64,000 bases of DNA from Halosolutus gelatinilyticus (GTDB lineage Archaea; Halobacteriota; Halobacteria; Halobacteriales; Natrialbaceae): the NCBI RefSeq assembly GCF_023028105.1, contig NZ_CP095491.1, forward strand, positions 124,001 through 188,000, in the 5' to 3' direction. The stretch's first letter is position 1. Each line of letters begins with the position of its first letter. The notes under the pieces were generated by a model. The model was not told where the DNA came from and made no database searches. It was given only the letters and a program-made list of their open reading frames with translations. This document shows, one piece after another, positions 56,546 to 64,000 of this stretch. Both the position numbers and the translations under genes were made by a program.

Positions 56546-56591
56546 TGCGGATCGACAGGTTCTTACTCGATTCGAGAAAAGCGGGACGTGA

Positions 56592-56676
56592 GCGCGGGTA
56601 GCCAAGCCAGGCCAACGGCGCAGCGCTTAGGACGCTGTCCCGTAGGGGTCCGCCGGTTCGAATCCGGTCCCGCGCA
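56592..56676 (+). tRNA. tRNA-Leu (anticodon UAG)
   Basis: 85 bases, class II: acceptor GCGCGGG pairs with CCCGCGC, anticodon stem CAGCG/CGCTG with loop CTTAGGA (anticodon TAG), long variable arm TCCCGTAGGGGTCC, T-arm CCGG-TTCGAAT-CCGG, discriminator A. No intron or CCA. Confidence 0.97.
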
Positions 56677-56708
56677 TTCTCCGCGAACAACGCCGTGAGC
56701 GGAGAATG
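56675..56708 (+). repeat. hairpin directly 3' of tRNA-Leu
   Basis: Perfect 10-base inverted repeat, 56675-56684 (cattctccgc) with 56699-56708 (gcggagaatg), 14-base loop. It starts at the last two tRNA bases. It could stop transcription, guide 3' processing or belong to an attachment site. Confidence 0.8.
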
Positions 56709-56710
56709 CG

Positions 56711-56769
56711 GTCAGCGGTTTCGAACCCTGGGAGTCGCAGCGCGAACGAAGTGAGCGATCGTCTTCCTC
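56711..56769 (-). repeat. tRNA-associated antisense repeat, copy B
   Basis: On the minus strand reads gaggaagacg, gctcac, gttcgc, then gctgcgactcccagggttc. It aligns with copy A at 42944-43015 over some 60 bases with small gaps. Again 3' of a tRNA and on the opposite strand. Confidence 0.7.
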
Positions 56770-56792
56770 CGGTTCGAATCCGGTCCCGCGCA
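56769..56792 (+). repeat. duplicated 3' end of tRNA-Leu (att-like)
   Basis: The 24 bases 56769-56792 are identical to the last 24 bases of tRNA-Leu (56653-56676), covering the T-arm and acceptor to the discriminator. A direct repeat of a tRNA 3' end is the mark of integrase-mediated insertion. The 92 bases between the copies hold the hairpin and repeat B; a third copy bounding the island at its right end is not seen. Confidence 0.85.
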
Positions 56793-56836
56793 CTCAACCT
56801 CCTTCGCGTCTTGCGGTTTTGCTTGTGCCAGCAACC

Positions 56837-56983
56837 ATGACAGCCAAGCAAAACGAACGCTGCGACAGTCAAATCGAAGCAGGACGCACCATCAAACTGG
56901 TTCCAGCGGCGAACGCCGAATACCTCAACGAACAGCAACACGCAGACTACGCAGACCACTGTCATCGATTCATCAATGGATGA
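56837..56983 (+). CDS. small island protein, 48 residues
   Basis: MTAKQNERCDSQIEAGRTIK... ends HCHRFING. Polar, without helix-rich membrane parts; Cys and His positions (C9, H36, H42, CH) are suggestive but not a known metal site. TGA 56981 overlaps the ATG of the next gene (ATGA), so the two are coupled. First gene of the island behind the att-like repeat. No family recognised. Confidence 0.6.
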   Translation: MTAKQNERCDSQIEAGRTIKLVPAANAEYLNEQQHADYADHCHRFING

Positions 56984-57378
56984 GAACACGCGGGAAAACA
57001 CCAGAGAAAGGGGAAGGGTACTCCGACTACACCGCGTATGAAACTGGATACCGCGCCGCGCGATTCGATCGGTGGTCATGGGACCGCGAAGATCGGTACT
57101 CGATCCCACCTGAGCCCGCGCTCGCAACTGAGTACATCGAAGAGGACGTCCTTTACCGGGATGTTTCAAATTCAACGAAAGGTAAAACGGAGGAGGCAAT
57201 CGCTCGGTACTATATATATCTTGAAGACAATCACCCTGACTGTGAGTGGGATCACGACCAGAGATTCTCATCGAGCGACGACGACTCCCCACGAGACTAT
57301 CTGACCCGGCGCGAACGTAGACTGGTCCGTGAAGCCGCACTTGAAACCGGAAGCTGGCGTGTAGCAACCACGGGTTGA
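56980..57378 (+). CDS. hypothetical island protein
   Basis: 132 residues, polar and Tyr/Asp/Arg-rich: YSDYTAYETGYRAARFDRWS, TEEAIARYYIYLEDNHPDCE, DYLTRRERRLVREAALETGS. No membrane helix or known motif. Coupled to the preceding 48-residue gene by a 4-base overlap. Typical of plasmid- or virus-derived small haloarchaeal proteins. Confidence 0.65.
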   Translation: MRTRGKTPEKGEGYSDYTAYETGYRAARFDRWSWDREDRYSIPPEPALATEYIEEDVLYRDVSNSTKGKTEEAIARYYIYLEDNHPDCEWDHDQRFSSSDDDSPRDYLTRRERRLVREAALETGSWRVATTG

Positions 57379-57493
57379 GTTCGCCGTTTTCTTTGCTACA
57401 CTTTTACGCATCGGTTCATCGAGTCGAATCACCGCTCTCTCACGATTTGATGGCCGCGAATTCGCGGTTCGCGGCCGCGAAATCCGCTCCACC

Positions 57494-57503
57494 CTTTATA
57501 TGG
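57494..57503 (+). promoter_or_regulatory. TATA box of the HTH-membrane gene
   Basis: ccctttatatgg; the core tttatat is centred about 30 bases before GTG 57529, fitting a near-leaderless transcript and supporting GTG as the start codon. Confidence 0.55.
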
Positions 57504-57528
57504 ATCACAGAATATACCTCGGACTACC

Positions 57529-58116
57529 GTGCCCGGCCTTCCGACTTGGATCGACGACCGAATCGACCGAAACCTCGACAATACGCTGACACAGGAGCAT
57601 GTTGTCGAGACGATGATCGAATCAGATCGGCCATTCTTCTCGATTCGCCAGCTCCAAGCGCGTGTCAAGCCCGACGTTAGCAAGGCGACCGTCCGGAACC
57701 GGTTGAATGAGTTACAGGAAATTGACATCGTTGCCACTGAGACGTATCCTGAGTCAGTTACCCTGTACTACATCAACCATCCAGAGTCAAACTGGCCGTT
57801 GTCACCGGAAGGGAAGCGAGCCCTCACGACCGAGACCCCACTGGATCGGCTCTCCACACGCGGCTTCCTCACCATGTCGGATACGGCAGGAATCCGCACG
57901 CTCGTGCTCGCTGGCCTCCAACTCAGCCTTGTGCTGTTCGTATTCGGCGGCATTATAACCGTCATCGGGGCAGACATCAGCGGCACAGGAAGCGATATTG
58001 CCTTCTGGGATACGGCATTCGATGTACTGCTTGTGAGCCTCTTATTGCTCGTCACCGAACGCGCAGCTCGGTGGATTCGCAGACGTCACAGTCACAGGGA
58101 ATCGCCTTTCAACTGA
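57529..58116 (+). CDS. winged-helix protein with two membrane helices
   Basis: 195 residues from GTG 57529. N-terminal winged helix: VVETMIESDRPFFSIRQLQA, SKATVRNRLNELQEIDIVAT, YYINHPESNWPLSPEGKRAL. After residue 110 two helices follow (GIRTLVLAGLQLSLVLFVFG, and FWDTAFDVLLVSLLLLVTE). Membrane-tethered HTH proteins of this layout are frequent in haloarchaeal mobile islands. The DNA target is unknown. Confidence 0.8.
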   Translation: MPGLPTWIDDRIDRNLDNTLTQEHVVETMIESDRPFFSIRQLQARVKPDVSKATVRNRLNELQEIDIVATETYPESVTLYYINHPESNWPLSPEGKRALTTETPLDRLSTRGFLTMSDTAGIRTLVLAGLQLSLVLFVFGGIITVIGADISGTGSDIAFWDTAFDVLLVSLLLLVTERAARWIRRRHSHRESPFN

Positions 58117-58170
58117 CTGCGCTGATGAATCGATTAAAAGACACTTTAGACACTACAACACACGACACAA

Positions 58171-58620
58171 ATGACATCAACAACATCCACTCCGAGTCCC
58201 GGCCCAGAATTGCTCACTGAACGATCCATCGGCGGGATCTTAGTCCACATATTCGCACTTGGGACTGGCATTATTGGTGCTGGACTCGTCTACTTTATCT
58301 CGAATAACGAGTTCACACAAACGAATGCCCGTAACGCATTAAACTGGCACGCATCAGTATTAGCCCTCACCATTATTGCTATTCTCGTGTTCATTCCCGG
58401 TGCTGACGAGCTAACGATTGGTGGTGAGGTAATGGAGTGGTCCCTGCTTCCCTCACCACTTGATACCGTATTTGCTCTCATCGGTATACTGTTACTGATC
58501 CTAGCGATACTTGCGTGGTTCCTTACAGGGATCTTTACACTGATTGCCACGGCCAAAGCGATCTTCGGTACTGCATGGGAATACCCGCTCGCACGCAAAT
58601 TCGTTCAACGGTACACATGA
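58171..58620 (+). CDS. DUF4870-family membrane protein
   Basis: 149 residues with three or four helices: GGILVHIFALGTGIIGAGLV, NALNWHASVLALTIIAILVF, TVFALIGILLLILAILAWFL. The motif QTNARNALNWH is diagnostic of DUF4870 (Tic20-like) proteins, whose function is unclear. It follows the HTH-membrane gene after 54 bases. Lower GC than the core genes. Confidence 0.88.
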   Translation: MTSTTSTPSPGPELLTERSIGGILVHIFALGTGIIGAGLVYFISNNEFTQTNARNALNWHASVLALTIIAILVFIPGADELTIGGEVMEWSLLPSPLDTVFALIGILLLILAILAWFLTGIFTLIATAKAIFGTAWEYPLARKFVQRYT

Positions 58621-58747
58621 ACGTGGTGCTCTCACTTCATAATTGTCTAGATAGTGGCAATAGATGACATGCTACCGCCAGTATGGATTTAGAACCGGTA
58701 GATTCAAAGTGTATTAGGTCAATCTTCTTAGAAATAGATCTAAGATA

Positions 58748-59323
58748 ATGGACCAAAATAATAAGTACAATATCGATAGAATAGATTTTACTGACGACTC
58801 CTATACCGTCGAGCAAAATCTAACCCGAAATAAGTACGAAGCTCTTGACTCGAACGGTGAGACAGTTCTTCAGGGAAAACAAGAAACTTTCAAGTTGAAA
58901 GAAAAATTCCCGTTCACTAATCCATCAGGAGAAGAAGTATTCACCATAGACGCCCAACAGGTGAGAGACGTTGCGGGCGACTACGTTCTTTCGGAATCAA
59001 AAACAGGAAAAGAGATCGTTATTCTAGATAATGATTATTCTATTATCCAGGATACATGGCGAATACGCGATGCAGAAACAGAAGATGTACTCGCTGAGAT
59101 CAACTCACGAAAATTTGTGGACCTATTCCGGAATGGTCTATTGGGGAATTTAATTCCACATAAATACGAAATAACAGATGGAGACGGCGGTCATGTTGGT
59201 TCGATATCCGGACAGATATCGATGAAGGATCGCTATGAGATTAAGATAGATAATACTATCAACGTCCCCAAAGAGCCAATTGTAGCGGCTGCAATGGTGA
59301 TTGATGCAATTCAAGAAAACTGA
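58748..59323 (+). CDS. LURP-one/tubby-like (scramblase-fold) protein
   Basis: 191 residues, distinctly AT-rich codons. Beta-rich with the LURP-one/tubby-C layout: NLTRNKYEALDSNGETVLQG, KLKEKFPFTNPSGEEVFTID, SIIQDTWRIRDAETEDVLAE, then a hydrophobic central helix at the C-terminus (EPIVAAAMVIDAIQ). In this fold a 12-strand barrel wraps one helix. Haloarchaeal copies often sit in accessory regions. The role is unknown; lipid binding is a family-level guess. Confidence 0.8.
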   Translation: MDQNNKYNIDRIDFTDDSYTVEQNLTRNKYEALDSNGETVLQGKQETFKLKEKFPFTNPSGEEVFTIDAQQVRDVAGDYVLSESKTGKEIVILDNDYSIIQDTWRIRDAETEDVLAEINSRKFVDLFRNGLLGNLIPHKYEITDGDGGHVGSISGQISMKDRYEIKIDNTINVPKEPIVAAAMVIDAIQEN

Positions 59324-59424
59324 TTAGGTACTCTGGATTCATTCACATAATAGCGGGACTATCTTCAGGCTACTATCTAGTTGAGGGAGCTTGAGAAGTG
59401 AGCAGGTCGTAGTGAGTGGTGTCT

Positions 59425-60042
59425 ATGACACTCGAAGATCTGCTCACAGAGCGCTTCGACATGGATTGTGATGAGGTTTGGGAGAACGAGCGCACCCCGA
59501 ATACCCTGACGGGTGTCGCGGTGCGTCTCTATTCGATGGGATTGTCGGTAAGAGGAGTCGTCGCAGTCCTCGAATTACTCGGCATTGACCGATCTCACGG
59601 CGCAATTTGGAGTTGGACGCATACGCTGTCAGAGTCCCAGAGCGACCCGCCGACAGCGGAGCCGTCGCGGGTCGCGGTCGATGAGAAACAGATCGAGGTC
59701 GGTGGTGACAAGAAATGGCTGTACGCCGCGATCGATACGGAATCAAAGCTCTTGCTCGAAATTGGCGTGTTCAGCCGCCGCGGGGTCGGTCCCGCGGCGG
59801 CGTTTCTCCATCGACTCGACGAGAAACACGACATCGGCGAGACGGAGTTTCTCGTTGATGCTGGCGGCTATCTGACTGCCCTTGCGCGTCGAGAATTGAA
59901 CGGTCAGCTCGATTACAGCGAGCGGCACCAGATCCACAACAAGGGTCGGGAGTCGGCCCACGTCGTTGGGCACGACTTTGGTGGCTTTGTCGCTTGGAAC
60001 GTCGCCCTCCGGCACCCATCCACGGCCGATCGACTGCGCTAG
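59425..60042 (+). pseudogene. truncated IS6-family transposase fused to an alpha/beta-hydrolase fragment
   Basis: One open frame with two origins. Residues 1-172 (from ATG 59425, MTLEDLLTERFDMDCDEVWE) are the N-terminal part of a haloarchaeal IS6-type DDE transposase: SMGLSVRGVVAVLELLGI, RVAVDEKQIEVGG with the first Asp, EFLVDAGGYLTAL with the second; it breaks off after ERHQIHN, before the third catalytic residue. From about 59941 the frame reads ESAHVVGHDFGGFVAWNVAL, the nucleophile elbow (G-H-D-F-G-G) of an epoxide hydrolase/haloalkane-dehalogenase-type protein, ending at TAG 60040. Both parts are incomplete, so neither can work. Confidence 0.85.
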
Positions 60043-60458
60043 GCGGTGCGTTCCTCGAACTCGTCGAGGCCGGCCTCCGCGACGTCCATGTCCTGTTCGA
60101 CGGCGCCGCCGCTGACGCCGATCGCGCCGACGAGGTCGCCGTCCCGGGAGAGTGGATAGCCTCCGCCGAAGATGACGATCCGGCCCTGGTTGGTGTGCTG
60201 GACGCCGTAGAGGGATTCGCCGGGCGTCGCCGGGTCGGCCAACTCGTGGGTCGGCGTCTCCAGGGCGGCCGCCGTGTAGGCTTTGTTCCGCGAGATGTCG
60301 ACCGAGGCGAGCCACGCGCCGTCCATCCGGTGCTGGGCGATCAGGTTGCCTTCGTCGTTCGTGATTGCGATCACCATCGGGTTGTCGATCGCCTCCGCTC
60401 GTCGCTCTGCGGCGGCGATGAGGCGTTTCGCAGTGTCGAGGCTGAGTGGGTCGGTCAC
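60039..60458 (-). CDS. GlcG/HbpS-like heme-binding-family protein (DUF336)
   Basis: 139 residues from GTG 60458 (TDPLSLDTAKRLIAAAERRA). The motif VAITNDEGNLIAQHRMDGAW with SVDISRNKAYTAAALETPTH and GVSGGAVEQDMDVAEAG is the DUF336 family. Members bind heme or corrinoids or serve as chaperone-like subunits (GlcG, PduO-C). It overlaps the stop of the broken transposase by four bases at its 3' end. The longer frame to 60707 is not family-like. Confidence 0.9.
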   Translation of the reverse strand: MTDPLSLDTAKRLIAAAERRAEAIDNPMVIAITNDEGNLIAQHRMDGAWLASVDISRNKAYTAAALETPTHELADPATPGESLYGVQHTNQGRIVIFGGGYPLSRDGDLVGAIGVSGGAVEQDMDVAEAGLDEFEERTA

Positions 60459-60651
60459 GTACCAACTCGACGGGTCGAGGGCAACGGTGCTGTGCCGTCG
60501 AATGCCTGCATCGGTGTGGTGATACGAAGACCGGGCGATCGCCGACGGGTCGCGAGGGCCGCGAATTTCGGCCGCTCGAAACCTGAGCGCGAGACGGCGG
60601 ACGTCAGACGCTCCAAAACGCTTATTCGCGCGGGAGCAACTTGTATGAGCA

Positions 60652-61464
60652 ATGGCCGGATTAGACGACGTGTTCGGGGATCTCTTCTCGAGTGTCGATG
60701 CCGTCATGCTCTTTTCGCCGAGCGGGTCGTACTACGAGCGATTCACGGGACTCGAAGACCTCGACGTGATCGTCGTCGGGACGGAAAACGGCGTAGGCGC
60801 CGAGACGTTCGTCGAGCTGCCGCTCGCGTTCGACGACGTCTCAGAGCGGATCCGCTTCGGCATCGAGGGTGGCCTCGGACAGGACGTGATCGAGGACGGC
60901 GACGTGATCGCGTGCGCGATGAGCGTCTTCGGCGGCGAGATCGATACCGTCTCCAGGGTTCGCGCCGACGGAGATCAGCACACGGGCATCTACGATCTGT
61001 TCGCGAAGTCCCGCGCGGAACCCGAGGTGATCAAAGCGGTGCTCGAACTGGCGATCGAACTCGGGAAGAAAGGACAGAAGGGGAAACCCGTGGGCGCGCT
61101 GATCGTCGTCGGCGACGCGGGGAAGGTGATGAACAAGTCGCGGCCGCTCTCGTACAACCCCTTCGAGAAATCCCACGTCCACGTCGGCGATCCGATCGTG
61201 AACGTGATGCTGAAGGAGTTCTCGCGGCTCGACGGCGCGTTCGTCATCTCCGATGCGGGCAAGATCGTCTCGGCGTACCGTTACCTCGAACCGTCCGCGG
61301 AGGGGGTCGACATCCCGAAGGGGCTGGGTGCGCGACACATGGCCGGCGGTGCGATCACCCGGGACACGAACGCGATCGCGATCGTGCTCTCGGAAAGCGA
61401 CGGGCTCGTCCGCGCGTTCAAGGCGGGCGAGCTCATCCTGGAGGTCGATCCGGAGGCGTACTGA
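60652..61464 (+). CDS. dacZ: diadenylate cyclase DacZ (c-di-AMP synthase)
   Basis: 270 residues. The C-terminal DAC domain shows both catalytic signatures: RLDGAFVISDAGKIVSA (DGA) and GLGARHMAGGAITRDTNAIA (RHxA). The N-terminal domain (AVMLFSPSGSYYERFTGLED) is the archaeal pyruvate-kinase-like part. DacZ makes c-di-AMP from two ATP and is essential in Haloferax, where it affects osmotic balance. A TATA-like gcttattc at 60618-60625 precedes ATG 60652 by about 28 bases. The mscS gene follows directly (stop 61464, ATG 61466). Confidence 0.96.
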   Translation: MAGLDDVFGDLFSSVDAVMLFSPSGSYYERFTGLEDLDVIVVGTENGVGAETFVELPLAFDDVSERIRFGIEGGLGQDVIEDGDVIACAMSVFGGEIDTVSRVRADGDQHTGIYDLFAKSRAEPEVIKAVLELAIELGKKGQKGKPVGALIVVGDAGKVMNKSRPLSYNPFEKSHVHVGDPIVNVMLKEFSRLDGAFVISDAGKIVSAYRYLEPSAEGVDIPKGLGARHMAGGAITRDTNAIAIVLSESDGLVRAFKAGELILEVDPEAY

Positions 61465-61465
61465 T

Positions 61466-62233
61466 ATGGTAGAGTGGCAGACGCTGATCGACGAGCCGGC
61501 GGTCATCGCGGCGGCGGTGCTGGCGCTCGGCCTCGTCATCGGCTTTCTCGTCGGACGGCTGAATAAGGAGTTACTCTCGGCGTCGGGCGTGCCGGACGCC
61601 GTCGAAGGGACGCCGTTCGAGCGGACCGCCCAGTCGCTCGGCACCTCGACGGTCGACATCGTCGCCCGGCTGAGTTCGTGGTTCATCTACGGCATCGCCG
61701 TCCTGACGGCGATCCACATCGCTCAGTTGCTCGACACTGACGCCTTCTGGCTGCGCGTGACGAGCTACATCCCGCAGGTGTTCATCGCCATCCTCGTGCT
61801 CATCCTCGGATTCATCGTCGCGGACAAATCGGAACTGGTGGTCAGCGAGTACCTTCGAGGGGTGAAACTCCCGGAAGTGTCGGTGATACCGAAAATCGTC
61901 AAGTACACCGTGCTCTTCGTGGCCTTCGTCATCGCGCTGGGACAGATCAACGTCTACGTCGTGCCGCTGTTGATTCTGCTGACGGTGTACACGGCCGGAA
62001 TCGTCATTATCGGGGCGATCACGTTCAAAGACTTCCTCATCTCGAGCGCGGCCGGCATCTACCTGTTGCTCAACCAGCCGTACAGCATCGGCGACGAGAT
62101 CACGATCGGCGACCAGTCCGGGATCGTCCAGGAGGTCGACCTGTTCGTCACGAAGATCGAAGACGACTCGGAAGAATACATCGTCCCGAACCGCCGGGTG
62201 TTCGAGAACGGCATCATCCGGGACCGAGAGTAG
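61466..62233 (+). CDS. mscS: small-conductance mechanosensitive channel (MscS family)
   Basis: 255 residues. Three or four helices, the pore-like GIVIIGAITFKDFLISSAAG, and the MscS beta-domain start LLLNQPYSIGDEITIGDQSG, IVQEVDLFVTKIE, VPNRRVFENGII. It ends just after the beta domain, so the cytoplasmic cage is short. One base separates it from dacZ, so the two are co-transcribed; c-di-AMP control of osmotic release is known in bacteria and likely here. Confidence 0.94.
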   Translation: MVEWQTLIDEPAVIAAAVLALGLVIGFLVGRLNKELLSASGVPDAVEGTPFERTAQSLGTSTVDIVARLSSWFIYGIAVLTAIHIAQLLDTDAFWLRVTSYIPQVFIAILVLILGFIVADKSELVVSEYLRGVKLPEVSVIPKIVKYTVLFVAFVIALGQINVYVVPLLILLTVYTAGIVIIGAITFKDFLISSAAGIYLLLNQPYSIGDEITIGDQSGIVQEVDLFVTKIEDDSEEYIVPNRRVFENGIIRDRE

Positions 62234-62327
62234 GCTGCTACTGGCGTTCGATCGGCTGGCGGGGGCCGCCGGTTCGCGCGAGCAACTGATTCGCGGGAGC
62301 GGCCAGCGGGCGTCGCCACCGACGGCG

Positions 62328-63152
62328 TTACTCGTCGATCGAGAGCCCGGCGTGCCAGTGATCGACGCCAGCCTCGCGCTTTTTGGCGTCCATCTTCGCG
62401 AGCAGGTGGGTCGCGAGGGTCGCCGTCTCGGCGGCACGAGACTCGCCCTCCGTCCGGAACTCACCGGTCTCGCGGTTGGCGTAGACGGTACAGACCGCGC
62501 CCGCCCGGAGCCCGTAGACGGTCGCGATCGTGAGGATGGCGCTGGCCTCCATCTCGATGTTTTTGACGTTGGCCTCGGAGAGCTGGTCGACGAGGTCTTC
62601 GGCCCAGGCGGCCTCGAAGCCCTCGTAGCCCGGTCGCCCCTGCCCCGCGTAGAACGAATCCGCACTCATCGTCACGCCGGTGTGGTAGTCGTAGCCGAGC
62701 CGTTCGGCGGCTGCGACGAGCGCCGAGACGACCTCGTAGTCCGCCGCCGCAGGGTAGTCCTCGCGGACGTACTCGTCGCTGGTCCCCTCCTGGCGGACCG
62801 CGCCGGTCGTGATCACGAGGTCGCCGACGTCCATCTCGGCCTGGATCGCCCCGCAGGAGCCCACTCTGATGAACGTGTCCGACCCCGCGCGGGCGAGTTC
62901 CTCGACGGCGATCGCGGCCGAGGGACTGCCGATCCCGGTCGAGGTGACGGAGATCGGCGTCTCTCGGTACCGGCCGGTCGCCGTTCGGTACTCGCGATGG
63001 TGGGCGACGATCTCGTGATCGTCCCAGTGGGCGACGATCTTCTCGAGGCGTTCGGGGTTCCCCGGCAGGAGGACGGTATCGGCGACGTCCTCGGGGCCGA
63101 CTTCGAGGTGGTACTGCACGTCGGCGTTCGGATCTTCGCTGTGACCAGTCAT
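62328..63152 (-). CDS. udp: uridine phosphorylase-type nucleoside phosphorylase
   Basis: 274 residues from ATG 63152 (MTGHSEDPNADVQYH). Phosphate-binding VLLPGNPERLEKI, TSTGIGSPSAAIAVEELARA, RVGSCGAIQAEMDVGDLVI and the substrate-side NIEMEASAILTIA (M-E-x-E/A) are typical of family-1 nucleoside phosphorylases of the Udp branch. It releases uracil and ribose-1-phosphate. Divergent from the DUF488 gene. Confidence 0.92.
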   Translation of the reverse strand: MTGHSEDPNADVQYHLEVGPEDVADTVLLPGNPERLEKIVAHWDDHEIVAHHREYRTATGRYRETPISVTSTGIGSPSAAIAVEELARAGSDTFIRVGSCGAIQAEMDVGDLVITTGAVRQEGTSDEYVREDYPAAADYEVVSALVAAAERLGYDYHTGVTMSADSFYAGQGRPGYEGFEAAWAEDLVDQLSEANVKNIEMEASAILTIATVYGLRAGAVCTVYANRETGEFRTEGESRAAETATLATHLLAKMDAKKREAGVDHWHAGLSIDE

Positions 63153-63180
63153 CGAATAGCGGCGATTGGAGCCGACACCT

Positions 63181-63190
63181 GATATAAATG
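63181..63190. promoter_or_regulatory. shared TATA element between udp and the DUF488 gene
   Basis: gatataaatg: on the plus strand its tataaa is about 27 bases before ATG 63212; read on the minus strand (catttatatc) it is about 33 before ATG 63152. One AT block can serve both divergent leaderless genes. Confidence 0.55.
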
Positions 63191-63211
63191 CGGGGCGCGC
63201 GTAGCCCGCGT

Positions 63212-63652
63212 ATGGGAGATGCGACGCTTTCGGACACCTACGTCGCCGCAATCCAGCACGACCGGGCCGACGTCCCGCCGAACGTGACGCTCGTCGGCGT
63301 CGTCCGGAATCCGACGCCGTGGTTCCACGCGGCCGTCGACGAGAACGTCCCCGAACTGGGGCCGCCGCGGAGCCTGCTCGACTCGACGAAAGACGCCGAG
63401 GAGGACCTCAAGATGCAGGGGCTCTGCGAGGAGGGCGCGCACAACGCCGCCTGGGATCGGGTCGGATTCGACGATCGGTACCGCGAGCACCTCGACGAGT
63501 CTTCGGAGGCGCAGGCGGCGATCGAATCGCTGGCGGATCGGCTCGAAAGCGGCGAGTCGATCGCCCTCGTCTGTTTCGAGAACACGGACAAGAAGCGGTG
63601 TCACCGAACGATCCTCCGCGATCGGCTGGAGGGGAGTACGGACATCGCCTAG
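63212..63652 (+). CDS. DUF488 family protein
   Basis: 146 residues. VTLVGVVRNPTPWFHAAVDE, LKMQGLCEEGAHNAAWDRV and IALVCFENTDKKRCHRTILRD match DUF488, whose C-terminal C...(4-7)..CHR motif is conserved. Cytoplasmic; function unknown. ATG 63212 with the TATA above is the clear start. Confidence 0.9.
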   Translation: MGDATLSDTYVAAIQHDRADVPPNVTLVGVVRNPTPWFHAAVDENVPELGPPRSLLDSTKDAEEDLKMQGLCEEGAHNAAWDRVGFDDRYREHLDESSEAQAAIESLADRLESGESIALVCFENTDKKRCHRTILRDRLEGSTDIA

Positions 63653-63805
63653 TCCCGGTTTCGACTCGGGCGGGTCGATCCGATCGAGCGGTACATCTGC
63701 GTACTGAGCAGCGGATATGCATCGGGAACGGGTACCCTCACTTCGTTTTGAACGGGCGACGAATCGTCCCTCCTCTTTTTAACCCCTCAAACATATAATT
63801 TATCT

Positions 63806-64000
63806 ATGTCGTCACAACACTCGTTCATCGACGATGTCGGACTCCGGGATACCGGCTTTGCACTCGCCTGGCTTCTCGCTCTCGTCTTCCTCATTCCCAT
63901 CCAACTCGCTTCGATGATCGGTTTTGACGAAACTGGGCTCGACACGCTCTCACCCGATTTCGTCTTTATGGCCGTCGTTCCCGCTTTAATTCTCACCTTG
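63806..64000 (+). CDS. membrane protein, N-terminal part (partial)
   Basis: 65 residues up to the window edge: MSSQHSFIDDVGLRDTGFAL, helix AWLLALVFLIPIQLASMIGF, then FVFMAVVPALILTL. AT-rich blocks at 63790-63803 (catataatttatc) just before ATG 63806. Family cannot be named from this piece. Confidence 0.65.
   Translation, partial: MSSQHSFIDDVGLRDTGFALAWLLALVFLIPIQLASMIGFDETGLDTLSPDFVFMAVVPALILTL

Noticed and set aside
56675-56708. hairpin after tRNA-Leu as a bacterial-type terminator
   Set aside because: No T-run follows, and archaeal termination relies mainly on T-rich sequence; kept only as a structured repeat.

Overview
The window comes from a halophilic archaeon (class Halobacteria). The evidence is very acidic proteins, high GC with CG-rich codons, TATA-type promoters 24-30 bases upstream of many starts (leaderless transcripts), and archaeal marker genes: two-domain Cdc48, RadB, HMG-CoA synthase, DacZ, a PGF-CTERM surface protein and a TFIIB-like factor. 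Gene content fits the Natrialbales (Natrinema/Haloterrigena-like), but I cannot fix the genus.

Layout. (a) 1-4.7 kb: end of a DMT-family transporter, a small membrane protein, cdc48 and larC. (b) 4.9-8 kb: two near-identical small secreted proteins with curlin-like Q/N/A repeats, each behind the same promoter and a leader with a conserved stem, set in about 2 kb of DNA with no convincing gene. (c) 8-30.7 kb: a surface-glycan locus. It holds a Wbp-type pathway for a diacetamido-uronic acid (6-dehydrogenase, oxidoreductase, aminotransferase, acetyltransferase), the frameshifted remnant of the matching UDP-sugar 2-epimerase, five GT4 glycosyltransferases, an alkaline-phosphatase-superfamily enzyme, a Wzy/WaaL-like membrane protein, an ABC exporter suited to flipping lipid-linked glycan, an initiating phosphoglycosyltransferase, a divergent STT3/AglB oligosaccharyltransferase and an FkbM methyltransferase. 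(d) 30.9-36.4 kb: secreted and membrane proteins, ending with a large multi-repeat curlin-like protein carrying a PGF-CTERM anchor. (e) 36.5-56.5 kb: housekeeping genes (radB, CBS-HPF protein, lycopene-cyclase-domain protein, CAP protein, BrkB, cobalamin adenosyltransferase, gcvPA/gcvPB, AI-2E-type permease, HMG-CoA synthase, malic enzyme-PTA, phosphopantetheine adenylyltransferase, mini-TFB) and tRNA-Val(CAC). (f) 56.6-60.04 kb: tRNA-Leu(UAG), a duplicated tRNA 3' end (att-like) and a small lower-GC island ending in a broken IS6-type transposase fused to an alpha/beta-hydrolase fragment. (g) 60-64 kb: GlcG-like protein, the dacZ-mscS pair, uridine phosphorylase, DUF488 and a partial membrane protein.

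How the genes work together. The glycan locus has almost every step from nucleotide sugar to export and protein transfer. The three curlin-like proteins (two free and small, one large and anchored) look like parts of one extracellular fibre or matrix system, and are my best candidate for an undescribed system here. A second recurring signal is a hairpin plus an antisense, tRNA-like repeat immediately 3' of both tRNA genes.
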